From NCBI GenBank assembly GCA_945903275.1, contig CAMDNW010000011.1:1-61935 (forward strand): 61,935 nucleotides of DNA, given 5' to 3'. The notes beneath the pieces are model-generated. The model was not told where the DNA came from. It was given only the letters and a program-made list of their open reading frames with translations, and did not search any database. Positions within the stretch are counted from its first letter, which is position 1. Every line of letters begins with the position of its first letter. Made by a program: the position numbers and the translations under genes. Positions 51,607 through 60,873 of this stretch are shown here, piece by piece. The DNA is from Thermoflexus hugenholtzii JAD2 (GTDB lineage Bacteria > Chloroflexota > Dehalococcoidia > UBA2979).

Positions 51607-52326
51607 TTGGGGTACTACCCGATCTTCGTAGAGATGCAGGGACGGTCGGTGTTGCTGGTCGGCGGCGGGCATGTGGCCCTCGAAAAGATCGGCAAACTCG
51701 TGCAGTCCGGCGCGCGCGTCACCGTGGTCGCCCCGGCGCTCATCGAGGAAGTCCGCACATTCATCGACCGCGGTGAGGCCGCATGGCAGCCCCGGCCGTT
51801 CGCGGCTGGCGATACCGCGGGCTTCGAGGTTGTGATGGTCGCCACCGATAACGGTGCGGTAAACACCGCCGTCGCTGACGAGGCGCGCGCCAACGGCATC
51901 TGGGTCAACGCAGCCGACGACTTAAACAACTGTGATTTCATCCTGCCCTCCCTCGCGACACGCGGCACGATCGCCATCGCCATCTCCACTGGCGGCACCA
52001 GTCCCGCGCTGGCGCGCTGGTTACGCGAGAGGATGGAAGCGTTCCTCAGCGACGAAGTGGTCGCGCTCGGTGATCTGCTCGCCGAGGTGCGCCGCGAAGT
52101 ACGCGTGCGCGACCGCGAATGCGCGGCGACGTGCGACCGCACGCAGTCGCCGCCGCCGCTGCTGTGCAAGGAGTGCCCTAACCGCATCGCCACCGACCGC
52201 TGGCAGGAAGTCATCGACAGCGAGGTACAGGCGTTGTTGGGCCGCGGTGAATACGCCGAGGCGAAGGCGCACCTCGTGGCCACGCTGGGCATAGACCAGC
52301 CGCTGCTCGCACGGGCGCGGGAGTAA
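51607..52326 (+). CDS. sirC: Precorrin-2 dehydrogenase (siroheme synthase N-terminal type) with Cys cluster
   Basis: This oxidises precorrin-2 to sirohydrochlorin with NAD and may chelate iron. The 239-residue protein shows YYPIFVEMQGRSVLLVGGGHVALEKI, VVAPALIEEVR and NAADDLNNCDFILPSLATRG, then IAISTGGTSPALARWLRERME. Unusually, the C-terminal part carries CAATC (Cys172, 176) and CKEC (Cys187, 190) in a linker, a possible metal-binding site. The TTG start follows the HTH stop directly (TAGTTG). No separate SirB chelatase is seen. Confidence 0.9.
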   Translation: MGYYPIFVEMQGRSVLLVGGGHVALEKIGKLVQSGARVTVVAPALIEEVRTFIDRGEAAWQPRPFAAGDTAGFEVVMVATDNGAVNTAVADEARANGIWVNAADDLNNCDFILPSLATRGTIAIAISTGGTSPALARWLRERMEAFLSDEVVALGDLLAEVRREVRVRDRECAATCDRTQSPPPLLCKECPNRIATDRWQEVIDSEVQALLGRGEYAEAKAHLVATLGIDQPLLARARE

Positions 52327-52330
52327 TCGC

Positions 52331-53590
52331 GTGCTCACCCTCGTCGGCACCAGTCACCACATCGCGCCCATCGAGGCGCGCGAGCAACTCGCGATCCCCC
52401 CCGAGGCGTTGCAGGCAGTCCTCACACACCTCGGCGAGCGCTTTGGCGCGAGCGCCATCGTGAACACCTGCAACCGCATCGAGATGTATCTGCCCGGCGA
52501 GCACAATCGCGACGCGGTGATCGACTGCTTCGTGCAGGCCACGGGCGCCGACCGCGCCCTCGCCGACCAGTATTTCGATGTGCACCACGATGTTGATGCG
52601 GTCCGCCACCTCTACACGGTGGCGGCCGGCGCGGACTCGATGGTGCTGGGCGAGTCCGAGGTGCTCGGGCAGGTGCGCAGCGCGTTCTCCGCCGCCATCG
52701 CCGCGGGCACCGACGACGCGCTGCTCTCCCGGCTCTTCCACACCGCGATCCGCACCGGCCGCCGGGTGCGCACCGAGACGGAGATCGGTCACCATACGGT
52801 GTCGGTTTCCTCAATCTCCGTGCAGCAGGCGCGCCTGCATCACGACGATCTGCAGCACGCCACCGTGCTCTTGCTCGGTGCGGGCGAGGCAGGCCGCCTC
52901 GCGGCGCGGGCACTCGTCGAGCACGGCGTCGGCGACCTACTGGTGGTGAACCGCACGCCCGAGCGCGCCGAGGCCGTCGCGAGCGAACTCGGCGGGCGCA
53001 CCCTCACGCTCGACCGGCTCATCGAGGCGCTCAGGCAAGCCGACATCGCCATCGCGGCGGCGGATGCGCCGGAGCCGCTGGTCACGCAGACCACGGTCGC
53101 GGCGGCAATGGCTACGCGCATGGCCCGCCCGCTGCTGATCGTGGACATCGGGATGCCTCGTGACTGCGAGGCCGCCGTCGCGGACGTACCCGGCGTGACC
53201 TACTACGACCTCGACGACTTGCAGGCGATCGCGGCGGAGCATCACGCGGCGCGCGCAGGCGAACTGGAACACGTCACTGCGATCATCGAGGAAGAAGCCG
53301 CCAACTTCCTCGGCTGGTGGGATCAGTTACAGGTGATCCCATCAATCGCTGCGATCACCGAGCGTGCCGAACAGTTGCGCGCCGCCGAGGTCACAAAGTC
53401 ACTGCGCCGCATGGGCCTCACCGATGAGCAGCAGACGCATCTCGACACACTGACGAAGGCGATCGTGCGACAGGTGCTGCACGACCCCATCACCACGCTG
53501 CGCGAGCGCGGCGACCGCGACGCGACGCTGGACGCCGCGCGACAGCTGTTCCGGCTGGACGAGGCGCCGCGCACCACAGGCGGCTCGTGA
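52331..53590 (+). CDS. hemA: Glutamyl-tRNA reductase
   Basis: This reduces Glu-tRNA to glutamate-1-semialdehyde, the first committed step of tetrapyrrole synthesis. The 419-residue protein shows MLTLVGTSHHIAPIEARE, the catalytic Cys in IVNTCNRIEMY, the GESEVLGQVRSAF segment, VLLLGAGEAGRLAARAL (NADPH) and the C-terminal dimerisation helices. GTG start at 52331. Confidence 0.95.
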   Translation: MLTLVGTSHHIAPIEAREQLAIPPEALQAVLTHLGERFGASAIVNTCNRIEMYLPGEHNRDAVIDCFVQATGADRALADQYFDVHHDVDAVRHLYTVAAGADSMVLGESEVLGQVRSAFSAAIAAGTDDALLSRLFHTAIRTGRRVRTETEIGHHTVSVSSISVQQARLHHDDLQHATVLLLGAGEAGRLAARALVEHGVGDLLVVNRTPERAEAVASELGGRTLTLDRLIEALRQADIAIAAADAPEPLVTQTTVAAAMATRMARPLLIVDIGMPRDCEAAVADVPGVTYYDLDDLQAIAAEHHAARAGELEHVTAIIEEEAANFLGWWDQLQVIPSIAAITERAEQLRAAEVTKSLRRMGLTDEQQTHLDTLTKAIVRQVLHDPITTLRERGDRDATLDAARQLFRLDEAPRTTGGS

Positions 53591-54492
53591 CCATACTCCG
53601 CCTCGCGACGCGCGGCTCGGCGCTGGCGATGGCGCAGGCGCACATCGTGGCCGAGGCACTGACGCGCGCCGAGCCGAGTCTCGGTGTCGAATACATAGAA
53701 ATCCAGACGGAAGGCGACGCCGACCGCACGACGCCCCTGAGCGTGCTCGGCGGGCGCGGCGTGTTCGTGCGAGGCGTCGAGGAAGCGCTGCTCGACGGCC
53801 GCGCCGACATCGCGATGCACTCATTGAAAGACGTGCCGACAGCGATACCGGACGGTCTCGTACTCGCCGCCATGCTGGAACGCGCCGACCCGCGCGACGC
53901 GCTGGTCGCCTCCGGCGGGCGACGGCTGGCGGAATTGCCCGCTGGCGCGCGCATCGGCACGAGTTCCAACCGCCGTGCCGCCCTGCTCCGTGCGCTCCGC
54001 CCCGATCTCGATGTTGTCGAACTGCGCGGTAACGTGGACACGCGGCTCCACCGAGTCTCCGAGGGCGCCATCGATGCGGCGGTGCTCGCCGCAGCCGGTC
54101 TCGAACGCCTCGGGCGGCTCGGCGAGGTGACGCAATTCTTCGAGGCGATGGAGTTCCTGCCCGCGCCCGGGCAGGGCGTGATCGCGGTGGAGTGCCGCAC
54201 CGACGACGCGACGACGCTCGCGATCCTCGCGCGCGTCGACCACGCATCCACGCGCACGGCTGCCGAGGCCGAACGCGGCTTCCTCGCGGCACTCGGCAGC
54301 GGTTGCACGCTGCCCGTTGGCGCATACGCGCAGGTGGACGGCGACCTGGTCGCCTTGCGCGCGATGATCGCGAGCGAAGTTGGCGGCGCGACCGCTTTCG
54401 GCGAAGGCACCGCGACGCTGCGTGAGGCAGCGGCCCTCGGGCGCGGACTCGGCGAGCGATTGCACGCCGCGGCGACGGGACAGGCACAGTGA
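53587..54492 (+). CDS. hemC: Porphobilinogen deaminase
   Basis: HemC polymerises four porphobilinogens to hydroxymethylbilane. The 301-residue protein shows RLATRGSALAMAQA, MHSLKDVPTAIPDGL and RIGTSSNRRAALL. The dipyrromethane-cofactor Cys is in GSGCTLPVGAYA. The GTG start overlaps the hemA stop (GTGA). Confidence 0.96.
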   Translation: MTILRLATRGSALAMAQAHIVAEALTRAEPSLGVEYIEIQTEGDADRTTPLSVLGGRGVFVRGVEEALLDGRADIAMHSLKDVPTAIPDGLVLAAMLERADPRDALVASGGRRLAELPAGARIGTSSNRRAALLRALRPDLDVVELRGNVDTRLHRVSEGAIDAAVLAAAGLERLGRLGEVTQFFEAMEFLPAPGQGVIAVECRTDDATTLAILARVDHASTRTAAEAERGFLAALGSGCTLPVGAYAQVDGDLVALRAMIASEVGGATAFGEGTATLREAAALGRGLGERLHAAATGQAQ

Positions 54493-56036
54493 CCACGCAC
54501 CACACCGGACACGTCTGGCTGGTCGGCGGCGGTCCGGGCGACCCCGGCCTCGTCACGCAGGCGGGCCTCGATGCGCTGCGCCGCGCCGATGTGGTGCTGT
54601 ACGACCGCCTCGCGCCCGCCGAATTGCTCGATGAATGCCGCGAGGGCGCGGAACTGATCGATGCCGGCAAGGCCGTCGGCAATCAGGTGATGACGCAGGC
54701 ACAGACTAACGCGTCGCTCGTGGAGCACGCCCGCGCCGGCAAGCGCGTCGTGCGACTCAAGGGCGGCGACCCGTTCGTCTTCGGGCGCGGCGGCGAGGAG
54801 GCCGAGGCGCTCGTGGAAGCGGGCATCCCCTGCACCATCGTGCCGGGTGTAACCTCGGCCATCGCGGGGCTGGCGGCGGCCGGTATCCCGGTGACGCATC
54901 GCGGCGTCGCGGCCTCGTTCGCGGTGGTCACCGGCACGCAAGCCCCGACGCGTACCGAGGACGCCGTGCACTGGGAGCATCTCGCGACGGCCGTGGACAC
55001 GCTCGTGGTGCTGATGGGCGTCGGCAACCTCGACCGCATCACCGATCAACTGATCGCGCACGGCCGAGACGCGGAGACGCCGTGCGCCGTGATCCAGGCC
55101 GCGACGCGCCCCGAGCAACGCGTGGTCGAGGCGCCGCTGCGCGCCATCGCGCAGACCGCACATGACGCGCAGATCGAGGCGCCCGCGCTGCTCGTCGTCG
55201 GCGAGGTCGTCCGCCTACGCGACCGCATCGCACCGGCGGGCCGCGGCCCGCTTGCGGGCAAGCGCGTGTTGATCACGCGCACGCGCCAACAAGCATCGAC
55301 GCTTGCCGAGATGCTGCGCGCCGAGGGCGCACGCCCGGTGCTGCTGCCCACCATCGAGATCGAGCGCCGCGCCGACCCGGCCGCCGTGGACGCCGCCACA
55401 TCCGCCCTGCGCGCGAGCGCGTTCGGCTGGGTGGTGTTCACCTCCGAGAACGCGGTCGAAATCTTCCTCGACTTGCTGCGCGAACGCGACACAGACGCCC
55501 GCGCGTTCGCCGGGACGCAACTGTGCGCCATCGGCGCGGCGACCGCCGCCGCACTCGCGTCACGAGGCCTCCGCGCTGACCTCGTGGCCAGTGACACCTC
55601 GGGCGACGGCGTGCTGGTCGCACTGCTGGCGGCAGGCGCGGGCGGCGCGGCGGTGCTCTTGCCGCGCGCCGAGGGTGGCCGTGCGGTGCTGCCAGACGGA
55701 CTGCGCGCGGCGGGCGCGACCGTCACGGAACTGACGCTCTACCTTTCCGCCCCGCCCGCCGAGGCGCCCGCGGGCGTACTCGCGCAGATTCAGGCGGGCC
55801 AGATCGACGCCGTGACGTTCACGGCCTCATCGACGGTACGCAACCTCGCGACGATGCTCGGCGACGACCTGCCTGCCTTACGCGGCGCGGTGATCGCCTG
55901 CATCGGCCCGCAAACCGCTGAGGCCTCCGCCGAAGCCGGGTTGCCGCCAACGGTGGTGGCGCGGGAGGCCTCGGTGGCGGGGCTGGTCGAGGTGCTTCGC
56001 GAACAGTTCGCGCGTAACGAGGGAGTAGCACGATGA
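54489..56036 (+). CDS. cobA-hemD: Uroporphyrinogen III methyltransferase / uroporphyrinogen III synthase fusion
   Basis: This 515-residue fusion has an N-terminal SUMT domain (about 1-250): [38 protein letters not shown] and [10 protein letters not shown]-terminal HemD domain follows from about residue 258 ([19 protein letters not shown], then [13 protein letters not shown]). It both closes the macrocycle and methylates it to precorrin-2, channelling flux to siroheme, which fits the downstream use by sirC and ahbAB. The GTG start overlaps hemC. Confidence 0.95.
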   Translation: MTTHHTGHVWLVGGGPGDPGLVTQAGLDALRRADVVLYDRLAPAELLDECREGAELIDAGKAVGNQVMTQAQTNASLVEHARAGKRVVRLKGGDPFVFGRGGEEAEALVEAGIPCTIVPGVTSAIAGLAAAGIPVTHRGVAASFAVVTGTQAPTRTEDAVHWEHLATAVDTLVVLMGVGNLDRITDQLIAHGRDAETPCAVIQAATRPEQRVVEAPLRAIAQTAHDAQIEAPALLVVGEVVRLRDRIAPAGRGPLAGKRVLITRTRQQASTLAEMLRAEGARPVLLPTIEIERRADPAAVDAATSALRASAFGWVVFTSENAVEIFLDLLRERDTDARAFAGTQLCAIGAATAAALASRGLRADLVASDTSGDGVLVALLAAGAGGAAVLLPRAEGGRAVLPDGLRAAGATVTELTLYLSAPPAEAPAGVLAQIQAGQIDAVTFTASSTVRNLATMLGDDLPALRGAVIACIGPQTAEASAEAGLPPTVVAREASVAGLVEVLREQFARNEGVAR

Positions 56037-57034
56037 CGGTCTCCACACGCGCGGCGGCGTTCACTCGCACGCGGCGCACCCGCGCGAGCGCCGCGATGCG
56101 CGGCCTGGTGCGCGAGACGCATCTCGACCCCGCACAGTTCATCTACCCGCTGTTCGTCACACACGGCCGAGGCGTCCGCGAACCGATCTCCTCGATGCCC
56201 GGGCAGTCGCGGCTTTCCGTCGACCTACTCGCCGCCGAGGCGCGCGAGTTACGCGACCTCGGCATCCGCGCGGTGCTGCTTTTCGGCATCCCGGAGGCCA
56301 AAGACGCTGTTGGCAGCGAGGGTTACGCCTCCGACGGCATCGTGCAGCAGGCGGTGCGCGCGCTGAAGGACGCCGACCCGGAACTGCTGGTGGTCGGCGA
56401 TGTCTGCCTCTGCGAGTACACCGATCACGGCCACTGCGGCCTGCTGCTCCCAAGCGGCGAGGTCGACAATGACGGCTCGCTGCCGCTGCTGGCGCGCACC
56501 GCCGTCTCGCTCGCCGAGGCTGGCGCGGACCTAATCGCGCCCTCGGACATGATGGATGGCCGCGTCGGCGCGATCCGCGAGGTGCTCGATGGCTCCGGCT
56601 TCGAGACGCTGCCGATCATGGCGTACAGCGCCAAGTACGCCTCGGCCTTCTACGGGCCGTTCCGCGAGGCGGCGGACTCCGTTCCCCGGCAGGGCGCGGG
56701 CGACCGTCGCGGCTACCAGATGGATCCCGCCAACGTGCGCGAGGCGCTGCGTGAAGTCGCCGCCGACATCGCGGAGCAAGCCGATATGGTCATGGTGAAG
56801 CCCGCCCTCGCCTACCTCGATGTGATTCGCGCGGTGCGTGAGTCGACGCACCTGCCGCTGGCGGCGTACAACGTCTCCGGCGAATACGCGATGGTGAAAG
56901 CTGCCGCCCAGCAGGGCTGGCTCGATGAGCGCGCAGTGGTGCTGGAGACGCTCATGGCGATCCGGCGCGCGGGTGCCGACATCCTGATCACCTATCACGC
57001 CAAGGAGGCGGCGCGGTGGCTGAGGGAGCAGTAG
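56033..57034 (+). CDS. hemB: Porphobilinogen synthase (ALA dehydratase)
   Basis: HemB condenses two 5-aminolevulinates. The 333-residue enzyme has the zinc-type cysteine cluster [14 protein letters not shown], the Schiff-base lysines in [16 protein letters not shown] and [11 protein letters not shown], and the QMDPAN loop. The Cys-rich metal site marks it as zinc dependent. It overlaps cobA-hemD by 4 nt. Confidence 0.96.
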   Translation: MTVSTRAAAFTRTRRTRASAAMRGLVRETHLDPAQFIYPLFVTHGRGVREPISSMPGQSRLSVDLLAAEARELRDLGIRAVLLFGIPEAKDAVGSEGYASDGIVQQAVRALKDADPELLVVGDVCLCEYTDHGHCGLLLPSGEVDNDGSLPLLARTAVSLAEAGADLIAPSDMMDGRVGAIREVLDGSGFETLPIMAYSAKYASAFYGPFREAADSVPRQGAGDRRGYQMDPANVREALREVAADIAEQADMVMVKPALAYLDVIRAVRESTHLPLAAYNVSGEYAMVKAAAQQGWLDERAVVLETLMAIRRAGADILITYHAKEAARWLREQ

Positions 57035-57858
57035 ACCAGCCCGAGGCAGAGCGCCCGATCTTCGACCCCACGCCGATCAAGGCTGTGGTCTTCGACGCCT
57101 ACGGCACGCTGTTCGACTGGGACTTTCGCACCGCGCTCACCGACTTCCTCTCCGCGCGCGGCATCGCCGTGGACTACGAGGTGGCAGCCAAAACCTTCTC
57201 GTCCGAGGCGTTCTCCGCCGTCAGCGTCTGGGCGCCGGGGCATCGCGGCGAGGACGGCAAACTCGACCGCAAGGCCATGCTCGATGGGCCGCTCCCGGAG
57301 TTCGAGACCACCTGGGAGATGTGGCGGCGGCAGTGGGCCTACACCTTCGAGAAGCACGAGATCGCAGACATCGATCCCATCGAGGGCGCGAATCACCTGC
57401 GCGACGTGCTCGCCGTTGCTCCCGCGTACCTCGATGCCGCCGAGACCATCGAGCGGCTCGCGCAAGCGGGCTACCTCGTGGGCCTCATGTCGAACGCTGA
57501 CGAGGACTTCCTGCAGGGCGCGGTCGTGACCAACCGGCTGCGTTTCTCCGTGATCCAGTCCTCCGAGTCGATGCGCGCGTACAAACCGCACCGCGCGACC
57601 TTCGCTGGACTGTGCGCCCGCCTCGCCTGCGAGCCGCACGAGGTGCTCTACGTCGGCGACTCCGCCCCCACCGACGTGTTGGGCGCCATGCACGCGGGGA
57701 TGCGGGCGGCGTGGATTCATCGGCCGAGCGGTCAGGTCACGCAAGAGGCACAGGAACCGAAGGACACGGAAGCCAAGGAAGAGCCGCGCGAGGAGCTGCC
57801 CAAGCCGGATATCGAGGTCGCCACGCTACTGGAAATCGCAACCGCGCTCGGCGCATAA
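57016..57858 (+). CDS. HAD-superfamily hydrolase (haloacid dehalogenase type)
   Basis: The 280-residue protein shows HAD motif I ([14 protein letters not shown]), motif II ([10 protein letters not shown]), the Lys of motif III in [13 protein letters not shown] and motif IV ([15 protein letters not shown]). The N-terminus overlaps hemB by 19 nt from a GTG at 57016. A Lys/Glu-rich C-terminal tail follows the domain. The substrate is unknown; the position between hemB and hemL may be incidental. Confidence 0.85.
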   Translation: MAEGAVDQPEAERPIFDPTPIKAVVFDAYGTLFDWDFRTALTDFLSARGIAVDYEVAAKTFSSEAFSAVSVWAPGHRGEDGKLDRKAMLDGPLPEFETTWEMWRRQWAYTFEKHEIADIDPIEGANHLRDVLAVAPAYLDAAETIERLAQAGYLVGLMSNADEDFLQGAVVTNRLRFSVIQSSESMRAYKPHRATFAGLCARLACEPHEVLYVGDSAPTDVLGAMHAGMRAAWIHRPSGQVTQEAQEPKDTEAKEEPREELPKPDIEVATLLEIATALGA

Positions 57859-57904
57859 CCACGTACCGGGCGCACAATACGGCCGGGAACAGTCAGGAGC
57901 AGGA

Positions 57905-59203
57905 ATGAATCGCACGCGGTCGCGCGAGATCATGGAACGGGCGCGCAAGGTCTTGCCGGGCGGCGTCGATTCGCCGGTACGCGCCTACCGCGCCGTCGGC
58001 GGCGAGCCGGTGGTGCTTGCGCGCGGCGCCGGTGCGATGGTTACCGATGCCGATGGCAACGAGTACATCGACTACGTCGGCTCCTTCGGCCCGCTGATCC
58101 TCGGCCACGCGCACCCGGTGGTCGTCGCCGCGATCCGCGAGGCCGCTGGCCTCGGCACCTCGTTCGGTGCGCCCACGGAGGCGGAGGTGGTGCTGGCCGA
58201 GCGCGTCGTCGCGGCGGTGCCGTCGATCGAGATGGTGCGCTTTGTGAACTCTGGCACTGAGGCCACCATGACCGCGCTGCGCCTTGCGCGCGCCGTCACC
58301 GCCCGCGACCTGATCGTGAAGTTCGACGGCGGCTACCACGGACACGCCGATGGGCTGCTCGCCTCCGCTGGCTCGGGCGTCGCAACGCTCGGGCTGCCCG
58401 ATTCCCCCGGGGTCCCGGCGGCCTACGCCGCCCAGACCATCGTCACCCCCTACAACGACCTCCTGGCCGTCCGCGCGGCGTTCGAAGCGCATCCCGGCCA
58501 GATCGCCTGCATCATCGTGGAGCCGATAGCGGGCAACATGGGCCTCGTCCTGCCCGCCGATGGCTTCCTCGCCGGCCTGCGCGCGCTGTGCGACGAGTTC
58601 GGCGCGCTGCTCGTGTTCGACGAGGTGATCACCGGCTTCCGCATTGGCCCCGGCGGCGCGCAGGAGAAGTACGGCGTCCGGCCCGACCTCACGGCGTTGG
58701 GCAAGGTGATCGGCGGCGGGCTGCCCGTGGGGGCCTACGGTGGGCCTCGGGCGCTGATGGAGCGCATGGCCCCCGCCGGCGATGTCTATCAGGCAGGCAC
58801 GCTCTCCGGCAATCCGCTGGCGATGGCGGCCGGTCGCGCCCAACTCGATGCGCTCGCCGCCCATCCCGACGCCTATGGCCGCCTCGAGGCGCTCGGTGCG
58901 CGGCTGGAGGCGGGGCTGCTGGCCGCTGCCACCGCGGAGTGCGTACCGCTGGCGGTCGCCCGGGCTGGCTCGGCGTTGACCCCGTTCTTTCGCGCCTCGG
59001 TGCCCTCAAACTATGCCGAGGCTCGCGAGGCCACCACCGCCATGTTCGCCCGCTTCCACGGCGCAATGCTCGCCCGAGGCGTGCTGTTGCCGCCCTCGCA
59101 GTTTGAGTGCTGGTTCGTCTCGCTCGCCCACGACGAGGCCGCGATCGACCGCACCGTCGAGGCGGCGGCGCAGGCGTTTCGGGAGGCCGCGTCGGCCATA
59201 TAA
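57905..59203 (+). CDS. hemL: Glutamate-1-semialdehyde 2,1-aminomutase
   Basis: This PLP enzyme converts glutamate-1-semialdehyde to 5-aminolevulinate. The 432-residue protein shows PGGVDSPVRAYRAVGG, RFVNSGTEATMTALRLAR, FDEVITGFRIGPGG and the PLP Lys in LTALGKVIGGGLPVGAYGG. AGGAGCAGGA precedes the ATG at 57905. It ends the heme cluster; dnaN follows after 129 bp with its own promoter. Confidence 0.96.
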   Translation: MNRTRSREIMERARKVLPGGVDSPVRAYRAVGGEPVVLARGAGAMVTDADGNEYIDYVGSFGPLILGHAHPVVVAAIREAAGLGTSFGAPTEAEVVLAERVVAAVPSIEMVRFVNSGTEATMTALRLARAVTARDLIVKFDGGYHGHADGLLASAGSGVATLGLPDSPGVPAAYAAQTIVTPYNDLLAVRAAFEAHPGQIACIIVEPIAGNMGLVLPADGFLAGLRALCDEFGALLVFDEVITGFRIGPGGAQEKYGVRPDLTALGKVIGGGLPVGAYGGPRALMERMAPAGDVYQAGTLSGNPLAMAAGRAQLDALAAHPDAYGRLEALGARLEAGLLAAATAECVPLAVARAGSALTPFFRASVPSNYAEAREATTAMFARFHGAMLARGVLLPPSQFECWFVSLAHDEAAIDRTVEAAAQAFREAASAI

Positions 59204-59229
59204 GGCATCGCAACCGCGCATATTGCTGA

Positions 59230-59258
59230 TTGCCGCAGATCTCGTGTATCCGTATACT
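59230..59258 (+). promoter_or_regulatory. dnaN promoter (TTGCCG - 17 bp - TATACT)
   Basis: TTGCCG at 59230-59235 and TATACT at 59253-59258 are spaced exactly 17 bp, the best sigma-70-type promoter in the window. Predicted transcription start is near 59265. Confidence 0.75.
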
Positions 59259-59261
59259 CCC

Positions 59262-59282
59262 CTAAGCAAGGCATTTGCTTAG
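59262..59282. promoter_or_regulatory. Inverted repeat at the dnaN transcription start
   Basis: CTAAGCAA (59262-59269) and TTGCTTAG (59275-59282) are perfect inverted 8-mers around GGCAT, beginning 3 nt after the -10 element. Transcription would start inside the left arm. It may be an operator or a 5' hairpin. Confidence 0.55.
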
Positions 59283-59332
59283 TGGCTTGAGCATTTCTTA
59301 CCAGCGTTGAGCTGTGGTTGCGAGCATCAAAT

Positions 59333-60466
59333 ATGCGCGTGAAGTGCCAACAGGAACACCTGAACCGCGCGTTGAGCGCGGTCTCCCGGGCTGTGCCCTC
59401 GCGGTCGGTGCTCCCGATCACGCAGCACATCTTGGTCGAGGCGAATAACGGCCAACTGAAGCTCTCCGCCACCGACGCCGAGACCATCGCAATCACCTAC
59501 ACCATCACCGCCAACGTCACGCAGGCGGGCTCGATCACCATGCCATCGCGGCTGCTGTCCGACTTCGTCGCCACGTTGCCGCGTGATGAGATCGAAATGA
59601 CGCTCGCCGAGCGTTCGCGTCAGGTCAGTCTGGCGTGCGCGCGCAACTCAGCATCGATCGGCGGTATGGATCCCGACGAGTTCCCGCCCATCCCGTCCGT
59701 AGAGGGCGCGGGCGCCATCGAGATCGAGCCGGAGCGGCTACGCGAGGCGCTGGAACACGTCGTGTTCGCCGCCGCGACCGACGACTCCCGCCCAGTGCTC
59801 ACCGGCGTCGACTTTGCCATCGGCCCGCAGGGCATCCGCCTCGCCGCCGCCGACGGCTTCCGGCTCGCCGTGTTCCAGTTGGATCTCGCCGGCGCAGGCC
59901 AGGAACGCGAAGTGATCGTCCCCGCGCGCGCCCTCGGCGAACTCTCGCGCCTGCTCGCCGAGGCGCAGCAGCCCGCGCGCATGACCGTCAACGCCGGGCA
60001 GACGCAGGTGCTCTTCGACCTCGGCCACGCGACGCTGATCGCGAACCTGATCCAGGGCACCTTCCCCAACTACCAGCAACTCATCCCCGCCTCGTCCGCC
60101 ACGCGCACGGTGGTCGCTGTCGACGGATTCAAGCAGGAGACGCGGCTCGCCTCGATCTTCGCGCGCGATGGCTCCGGCATCGTCCGCCTGATCGCCACCC
60201 CGGGCGCGGCCGGCGCCACTGGCCGCCTGCTGGTCACCGCGCGCGCCGAGGAAATCGGTAATAACGAAGGCGAGATCGACGCCGAGGTCACTGGCGAAGA
60301 AGCCAAGATCGCCTTCAACAGCCGCTACCTCATCGAGGTGCTCAACGTCATCAGCGAGCCGCGCGTCGCCATCGAGACCAGCTCCCCGTCGGCCCCCGGC
60401 GTGCTCAAGCCCGTAGGCGACGACCGGTATGTCCACGTCGTGATGCCGATGTTCGTTCAATGGTAG
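59333..60466 (+). CDS. dnaN: DNA polymerase III beta subunit (sliding clamp)
   Basis: The clamp tethers polymerases to DNA. The 377-residue protein begins MRVKCQQEHLNRALSAVSRAV and shows VPSRSVLPITQHILVEA, PRDEIEMTLAERS, SRPVLTGVDFAI, ADGFRLAVFQLDL and the C-terminal YVHVVMPMFVQW that forms the partner-binding cleft. The ATG at 59333 is chosen over a TTG at 59318. No dnaA, recF or DnaA boxes are nearby, so it is not at a recognisable origin. Confidence 0.95.
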   Translation: MRVKCQQEHLNRALSAVSRAVPSRSVLPITQHILVEANNGQLKLSATDAETIAITYTITANVTQAGSITMPSRLLSDFVATLPRDEIEMTLAERSRQVSLACARNSASIGGMDPDEFPPIPSVEGAGAIEIEPERLREALEHVVFAAATDDSRPVLTGVDFAIGPQGIRLAAADGFRLAVFQLDLAGAGQEREVIVPARALGELSRLLAEAQQPARMTVNAGQTQVLFDLGHATLIANLIQGTFPNYQQLIPASSATRTVVAVDGFKQETRLASIFARDGSGIVRLIATPGAAGATGRLLVTARAEEIGNNEGEIDAEVTGEEAKIAFNSRYLIEVLNVISEPRVAIETSSPSAPGVLKPVGDDRYVHVVMPMFVQW

Positions 60467-60472
60467 CGAAAG

Positions 60473-60640
60473 ACTGAGGCGCCTCAGCAATTAGAGGCAC
60501 CTCTCCCCGCACCTCGATCGCCTCACTCGACGCAACGATCTGAGCGTTCAACGCACGCAGCACGAGATCGAAGTCCGCCCCGTCGGCCTCCTCGACCCAC
60601 GCGCGGATCAGCCGCTGCGCGGAGCGCCTTCCCCGAATGG
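60473..60640 (-). pseudogene. Open minus-strand fragment, possible recombinase C-terminus
   Basis: The minus strand reads GRRSAQRLIRAWVEEADGAD, then FDLVLRALNAQIVASSEAI and EVRGEVPLIAEAP without a stop, with protein-like hydrophobic periodicity. It has no start or ribosome site, and the frame is closed by a stop about 36 codons upstream, so it is a relic at best. The ending recalls the C-terminal strand of serine recombinases, but this is tentative. Confidence 0.25.
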
Positions 60641-60813
60641 AACTCCATAAGAACCCCCAAAACCACGAGCGGATTATGAGTGCGCCCCGCTTTTCGAGTC
60701 ACACCAGTGCGACCGCGGCGGGCTTTCCGGGTATGGCCTTATTGAGCAAAGGGAGCCGTCGCAGGCGCTCGGGTCTGGTCAATGGTGAGCACCCCTCTTA
60801 GCGCGTGGCCATG

Positions 60814-60844
60814 GCGTGGCCACGCCGTTCCCGCCGGATATAGT
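60814..60844 (+). promoter_or_regulatory. Palindrome and -10 element upstream of a small gene
   Basis: The perfect 14-bp palindrome GGCGTGGCCACGCC (60814-60827) occupies the -35 position of a TATAGT -10 at 60839-60844. That placement suits a repressor or activator site. The start codon lies 30 nt further on. Confidence 0.4.
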
Positions 60845-60873
60845 GGGTCGGTCGAGCGATGCAAGGAGGGACG

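Noticed and set aside
59204-59332. Possible replication origin next to dnaN
   Set aside because: No TTATCCACA-like DnaA boxes, no AT-rich unwinding region and no dnaA are seen; the neighbour is hemL.
60661-60720. tRNA-Met-like anticodon segment (CTCATAA) on the minus strand
   Set aside because: No D-arm, T-arm or acceptor stem can be paired around it; it is only a local resemblance.
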